DNA from: JAIVJN01 sp036732565
GTDB lineage: Bacteria; Acidobacteriota; Vicinamibacteria; Vicinamibacterales; UBA2999
Direction of reading: 5' to 3'
Length of the DNA stretch: 12,611 nt
Assembly: GCA_036732565.1 (NCBI GenBank)
Contig: DAINCF010000187.1
Location: 1 to 12,611, forward strand
A program made the position numbers and the translations under genes. Positions 12,395 to 12,611 of this stretch are shown here, piece after piece; the stretch's first letter is position 1; each line of letters starts with the position of its first letter. The notes beneath the pieces were generated by a model. The model had not been told where the DNA came from and did no database searches. It was given only the letters and a program-made list of their open reading frames with translations.

Positions 12395-12611
12395 ATGTCA
12401 CGACGACTCACGTTGGTCCTGATCGCGTGCGCGATGATGTTGGTGGCGGTGGCGACGTGGCGCGGCCTGTCCGCCGGAGCACACAGTGCGAAGGCGGATG
12501 ACCATCGCCGCGCGTCTCCGTCCGGTGTGCGCGTCGAACGTGCGGCCGCGACGACGACCACGCGAGCGGCGTTGCACGCGACGGCGACCGCGGCCGAGGC
12601 GCGACTGGCGG
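12395..12611 (+). CDS. N-terminus of an exported or membrane-anchored protein (3'-truncated)
   Basis: 72 residues are visible before the window ends. MSRRLTLVLIACAMMLVAVATW is a clear signal peptide or single membrane anchor (positive start, hydrophobic residues 5-22). The mature part is rich in Ala, Arg and Thr, and no domain can be recognised. An AAGGA lies 6 nt before the ATG. It follows the DUF4331 gene on the same strand after a 215-bp repeat region, so the two may share a function at the envelope, or the arrays may separate them. Function unknown. Confidence 0.65.
   Translation, partial: MSRRLTLVLIACAMMLVAVATWRGLSAGAHSAKADDHRRASPSGVRVERAAATTTTRAALHATATAAEARLA

Overview
This is a high-GC bacterial chromosome segment, most likely from an acidobacterium of the Vicinamibacteria type. 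The best taxonomic hint is the secreted VWA protein at 3066-3995, which has the layout of the 'VWFA-related acidobacterial' family. The DUF4331 protein, GC-rich palindromic intergenic repeats and long GGGGCTT/CCCCAAG arrays fit the same picture. No rRNA, tRNA, CRISPR array, phage gene or transposase is visible.

Layout. (1) 2-802 (+): the 3' part of a proline dehydrogenase gene. (2) 900-2312 (+): an exported M20-family zinc hydrolase. (3) 2346-2777 (+): a small conserved protein resembling archaeal DUF5612. (4) 2778-3065: a decayed fragment of a repeat-type beta-propeller gene, then a hairpin. (5) 3066-3995 (-): a Tat-exported VWA protein, and 4021-4938 (-): an arginase/agmatinase-family enzyme with altered metal and catalytic positions. 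(6) 4939-5113: a mosaic of palindromes and short direct repeats. (7) 5114-9601 (-): a complete leucine operon in the order leuA-leuB-leuC-leuD, with 4-bp overlaps at leuA/leuB and leuC/leuD and a hairpin-bearing 134-bp gap between leuB and leuC. (8) 9745-10668 (+): a divergent LysR-type regulator; between it and leuA lies a perfect inverted repeat, GTGATATT-N9-AATATCAC, the probable operator. (9) 10830-12179 (+): a secreted DUF4331 protein with a strong Shine-Dalgarno. (10) 12189-12382: inverted G-rich and C-rich arrays with strong G-quadruplex character on opposite strands. (11) 12395-end (+): the start of an exported protein of unknown function.

How the parts work together. The leu genes encode the whole branch from 2-ketoisovalerate to the leucine precursor. 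The LeuA here lacks the C-terminal allosteric (leucine-binding) domain, so control may rest on the divergent LysR regulator and its operator. Proline dehydrogenase, the M20 hydrolase and the arginase-like enzyme could all serve amino-acid or peptide catabolism, but they do not form one obvious operon.

The most unusual feature is a REP-like palindrome family with the end GTAGGGGCGGTTCG. In all three copies the TAG stop codon of the adjacent gene (proline dehydrogenase, M20, leuD) lies inside the repeat terminus in the same reading phase. In one copy the repeat edge also forms part of a TACAAT -10 element, placed for leaderless transcription of the next gene. I found no convincing new multi-gene system; the strongest leads are these repeats, the LeuA/LysR regulatory pairing and the quadruplex-capable inverted array.
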